From Aquisphaera insulae (GTDB lineage Bacteria > Planctomycetota > Planctomycetia > Isosphaerales > Isosphaeraceae), in the NCBI RefSeq assembly GCF_011064615.1, contig NZ_JAALJH010000016.1, positions 1 through 64,000 of the forward strand: a stretch of 64,000 nucleotides of DNA. The letters are read 5' to 3'. Made by a program: the position numbers and the translations under genes. The notes below the pieces were generated by a model that saw only the letters and a list, made by a program, of their open reading frames with translations, ran no database searches and was not told the DNA's origin. How positions within the stretch are numbered: the first letter of the stretch is position 1; each line of letters begins with the position of its first letter. This document shows, one piece after another, positions 61,014 through 64,000 of this stretch.

Positions 61014-62378
61014 TCATTCGTGGCCGTCGAGGATCTCCGTCAGCACGCGCCCGCCGGCACCTTCGAGCTTCACGCCAAGGATCCTGGCGATGGTCGGGGC
61101 GAGGTCCGTGTTCTCGACGTCCTTGACCTTCACGCCCGTGCGGATCCCGTAGCCGGAGGCCACGAAGATGGCGTTCATCTGGGGATCGGTCGACACGTAG
61201 CCGTGGGCCCCGAAGGGTTCCCTTGCGGGGGTCACGAACGCATCCTCGGTCGCCTTGGCGGTCACGGAGTAGCCGTCCTTGGCCACCAGGACGAGGTCGG
61301 CCATGCGGGTATCGGCCTTCGGTAGCGGGAGGTGATACCTCGGGAAGTCCTCCGCGGAGAGCACGCAAGCCACGCCCTCGGCGCCCTGGAAGAGCGACCT
61401 GGCGGTCTCGCGGTCCTTGTCCGCCGTCGCCGGATCGTTGCAGTAGACCATGCCGATGCCCCCCTCCGGGACCACCTGCACGCGGGCCGACCTGACCTCG
61501 TTGCCGTCGACCGTCAGGAGCCCTTCCTTTCGGAGCAGCGAATTGGGGTTGAGCGTCTTCTTGACCGTGATGAAGCCGTGGTCCGCCACGACGAAGACGG
61601 TGGTCTTCTCGCGGATGCCCGCCTCCTTGATCGCCGCCAGGATGCGACTGATGTTGGCGTCCTGCAGGCCGGCCGACGTGTAGCCGGGGTTGGTCTTCGG
61701 GCCGTACTTGTGGTGGGTCGAGTCCAGGTTCAGGAGGTGGACGGCGACGAGGCTGGGCCGCCGCTCGCGGATCACGTCGCAGGCGACGTCGGTCCAGATC
61801 TCGTCGCGGACCACAGGCCCACCGTCCAGGAATCGGGCATGACGGCCCAACTTCTCGAGCGTGGACTTCACCACGTCCGAGGCGGCCGAGAGCTGATCCG
61901 GAACGTCCGGGAAATTCGCCTCGATCGACGTCGAGCCCCTGGTGCACGGCCAGTTGATCGCCGCCGACTCGAGGCCCGCCGCCTTCAGGTGATCGAAGAG
62001 CATCGGGACTCGGACGAGGTCCTTCTGGTCCTTCTTCGGCACCACGCGGACCGGCTGACCCACGCCATGGCGCTCGAGCAGGCCGTTGAACAGGACGCCG
62101 TGCTTCTCCGGGTGGACGCCCGTCATCATCGTGGTGTGGTTCGGCCAGGTGACCGACGGGTTGGACACCCGCATCCCCTCCGCGGCGAAGGCCCCGTCGT
62201 CCCTCAGCCCTCGAATCGCCGGCAACGAGGCGTGGGGATCGTCCAGCAGGTAACCGGGCAGGCCGTCGATCGAGATCACGACCACATGACGGTCCGGCCC
62301 CGCGGCCCGGGAGTCGGCCGCGGTCGCGAACGAGGCCGCCGCGAGGCCCACGAGGGCCATGCTTCGAAACGAGGTCAT
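61014..62378 (-). CDS. exported alkaline-phosphatase-superfamily protein, paralogue
   Basis: 454 residues, closely related in sequence to the neighbour at 59461-60810. The signal peptide is ALVGLAAASFATAADSRA, the metal Asp is in VVISIDGLPGYLLDD, and the Thr nucleophile is in WPNHTTMMTGVHPEKHG. A GAGGAGATGAG Shine-Dalgarno precedes the ATG at 62378. The two genes look like a tandem duplication that has diverged in its C-terminal halves. Confidence 0.9.
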   Translation of the reverse strand: MTSFRSMALVGLAAASFATAADSRAAGPDRHVVVISIDGLPGYLLDDPHASLPAIRGLRDDGAFAAEGMRVSNPSVTWPNHTTMMTGVHPEKHGVLFNGLLERHGVGQPVRVVPKKDQKDLVRVPMLFDHLKAAGLESAAINWPCTRGSTSIEANFPDVPDQLSAASDVVKSTLEKLGRHARFLDGGPVVRDEIWTDVACDVIRERRPSLVAVHLLNLDSTHHKYGPKTNPGYTSAGLQDANISRILAAIKEAGIREKTTVFVVADHGFITVKKTLNPNSLLRKEGLLTVDGNEVRSARVQVVPEGGIGMVYCNDPATADKDRETARSLFQGAEGVACVLSAEDFPRYHLPLPKADTRMADLVLVAKDGYSVTAKATEDAFVTPAREPFGAHGYVSTDPQMNAIFVASGYGIRTGVKVKDVENTDLAPTIARILGVKLEGAGGRVLTEILDGHE

Positions 62379-62930
62379 CTCATCTCCTCAATCGTTGGAG
62401 GTCCGCGGCGGACGTTCGTCCGGCGTCGCCCGGCTCGCCATCTCTACCCGGGCGGGCGGGGCGGGCCAACGTCCGCCTTGAATCCCCTACAGGGATACCC
62501 GAGCCGAATGAAGATCGCACCAAGTTCCCGTGATCTCTTGCCAGCGATCTCATACGTCGCGACCAGTCCGGATGATGCCTCGGGCCCGGAGGGATTTCCG
62601 CCGAACCTGCGTCAGGAGCCGGATCCGCCCGGCGACCGAGAGAGCCCATGCCGCCGCCATCGGCCGGCTCCGCCCATCCCCCCGCGCGACCACTCCTCAT
62701 CCGCCGGGCTGGATGGACTCGTCTGGGCGAGCCCAAGCCGGGGCCCAGGGGCGACATGGCCCCGGCCCGAGCGGGAACGGGGCGAGATTCCGGAATCGCA
62801 GCGGGCGACACCTGGGCCGAACCGGGAGGAGCCGGCGTCAGAAAAGATCGCGGCGGGCCTCTCCGAGGGAATTCCTTGTAGAATGGTACGGGATCGCGAG
62901 GAGATCACGTTCGGCGAGGGGTTCGAGGGG
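62379..62930. other. 552-base divergent intergenic region, no gene seen
   Basis: Open frames here are GC-driven shadows and none has a plausible start. I see no repeats, hairpins or promoter boxes I can defend. Promoters of both neighbouring genes are expected here. Confidence 0.4.
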
Positions 62931-64000
62931 ATGAGCTCAAAGAAACGTAACGCCGAAGTGGCGCCGCCCCCGGCCGAGCCTCCCGCCTCGATCCCCCCCG
63001 AAGGGCTGTTCGCCGATCGGTGGACGACGGCCGGCGGGATCCCGGTGGCCTTCCACGCCGAATCGTTCCGCGACGGCGGCCGGACGTCCAACCCGCGCGA
63101 TTTGCTCCTCCACCTGGAGCTTGCCCGGCTCGGCCTGCTCCGCGGCTTCGACGAGCTACTCTGCCTGGAGGGCCTAACCGGGGTCGAGCATCTGCCCCAC
63201 CAGATCGAGACCGTCCGCAAGGTCCTCCGCCAGTTCCACGGCCGTGTCTTGCTCGCGGACGAGGTCGGGCTGGGGAAGACCATCGAGGCCTGCCTGCTGC
63301 TCCGCGAGTACCTCCTCCGCGGGATGGTCCACCGCGTCCTGATCCTCGTCCCCGCGCCCCTGGTCTCCCAGTGGCATGAGGAGCTCGGCGCCAAGTTCCA
63401 CCTCGATTTCAGCATCCCGCCGAGGACCGCCGCGGCCGACCGCGAGGAGTTCTGGATGGAGAACGACTGCGTGCTGACCTCGCTGGCCTTCGCCAAGGCC
63501 CGGAAGCGGTCGGCCGTGGTCGCGGCCCAGCCGTGGGACCTCGTGATCGTGGACGAGGCACACCACTGCAAGAACCGCTCGACCCAGAACTGGCAGCTCA
63601 TCAATGCCCTTCAGCGGCGGTACATGTTCCTCCTGTCCGCGACGCCCGTGCAGAACAACCTGATCGAGCTCTACAACCTCCTCACGCTCCTTCTGCCCGG
63701 CCACCTGAAGACCGAGGCCGACTTCAAGAAACACTACGTCAAGCGGGGAAACCCCCGCGACCCGCTGAACCGCCAGCGGCTCCGGACGCTCCTTGGCGAG
63801 GTCATGATCCGCAACACCCGCAGCCTCGTGCAGCTCAATCTGCCCCCTCGCTACGCCCAGACCGTCATCGCCCATCCCGAGGGCGTCGAGGCCGACCTCT
63901 ACCGGCGGCTCACCGCCTACCTGCGTCGCCGCGGGAGCGGACTCGTGAAGGATGCCCCGGCCGACGACGCGGACCCCGGGCAGGTCGAGATCGATGCCGC
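62931..64000 (+). CDS. SNF2-family DNA-dependent ATPase/helicase, 5' part, cut by window end
   Basis: At least 356 residues, continuing past the end of the window. The start is the ATG at 62931 (an in-frame ATG at 62883 is possible). After a Pro-rich N-terminus come the helicase motifs: I (LLADEVGLGKTIEACLLL), Ia (VLILVPAPLVSQWHEEL), II (VIVDEAHHCKNRS) and III (FLLSATPVQNN). The EAHH box and arrangement fit SNF2 proteins such as HepA-like or defence-associated helicases. With the rest of the gene and its neighbours missing, a role cannot be given. Confidence 0.85.
   Translation, partial: MSSKKRNAEVAPPPAEPPASIPPEGLFADRWTTAGGIPVAFHAESFRDGGRTSNPRDLLLHLELARLGLLRGFDELLCLEGLTGVEHLPHQIETVRKVLRQFHGRVLLADEVGLGKTIEACLLLREYLLRGMVHRVLILVPAPLVSQWHEELGAKFHLDFSIPPRTAAADREEFWMENDCVLTSLAFAKARKRSAVVAAQPWDLVIVDEAHHCKNRSTQNWQLINALQRRYMFLLSATPVQNNLIELYNLLTLLLPGHLKTEADFKKHYVKRGNPRDPLNRQRLRTLLGEVMIRNTRSLVQLNLPPRYAQTVIAHPEGVEADLYRRLTAYLRRRGSGLVKDAPADDADPGQVEIDA

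Overview
The window comes from a very GC-rich bacterial chromosome, most likely a planctomycete of the Isosphaeraceae type (Singulisphaera/Aquisphaera/Paludisphaera-like). The reasons are the GC-saturated third codon positions with very long spurious antisense ORFs, an ECF sigma factor fused to a membrane and extracytoplasmic domain, an ECF/Hanks-kinase pair, Uma2 and DUF2961 proteins, several lipid-anchored or exported proteins of types common in that phylum, and a glycogen/GH57 locus. This placement is an inference from gene content. I see no rRNA, tRNA, CRISPR array, insertion sequence or prophage; almost everything looks like ordinary chromosome.

Layout. 0-4 kb (minus): a GH57 glucanotransferase followed by a DUF58 and a small membrane protein of the BatA/MoxR type. 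4.1-9.2 kb: a small membrane protein, a potassium-channel-like protein with an altered filter, a SnoaL-like exported protein coupled to a Gly/Tyr-rich TPR protein, and a divergent LysR regulator. 9.2-16 kb (minus): a membrane-tethered ECF sigma factor, then a glycogen block (glgA, a second GH57 enzyme and a GalT-family nucleotidyltransferase). 16-22.6 kb (minus): a Rad52/22-type annealing protein, a coiled-coil membrane protein pair and a 1.2-kilo-residue patatin-like membrane protein. 23-25.6 kb (plus): a secreted DUF2961 protein and a GH5-like glycosidase. 25.6-38.5 kb (minus): pabA/trpG, moeA, lnt and uma2, then an MdtABC-like efflux set of one adaptor and two RND pumps.

38.8-44.9 kb (plus): an exported small protein, then an ABC ATPase, a permease with a large soluble insert and a membrane-anchored partner, closed by a strong hairpin terminator. 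45-47 kb (minus): a D-2-hydroxyacid dehydrogenase, a DCC thiol protein and a small membrane protein. 47.1-49.5 kb (plus): an ECF sigma factor and a membrane Ser/Thr kinase, convergent with a hybrid histidine kinase. 52.3-56.8 kb (minus): an orphan solute-binding lipoprotein, an unknown protein, an esterase and a HAD phosphatase. 57-64 kb: a conserved unknown protein, an ArsR/AHSA1 pair with a readable promoter, two tandem alkaline-phosphatase-superfamily enzymes and the start of a SNF2-type helicase cut by the window end.

The most unusual items are: (a) a near-identical tract of about 295 bp shared by the two otherwise diverged RND genes, which looks like gene conversion over the proton-relay region; (b) a 165-residue low-complexity insert in one RND pump, with a 48-residue one at the same place in its partner; (c) a patatin catalytic dyad split by about 820 residues containing several membrane helices; (d) a channel-like protein whose GYG filter reads GFS; and (e) short structured elements in intergenic DNA, including an 8-mer tandem repeat, a 20-bp perfect hairpin and a 19-bp odd-centred palindrome. 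I do not see a clear multi-gene system that is wholly new.
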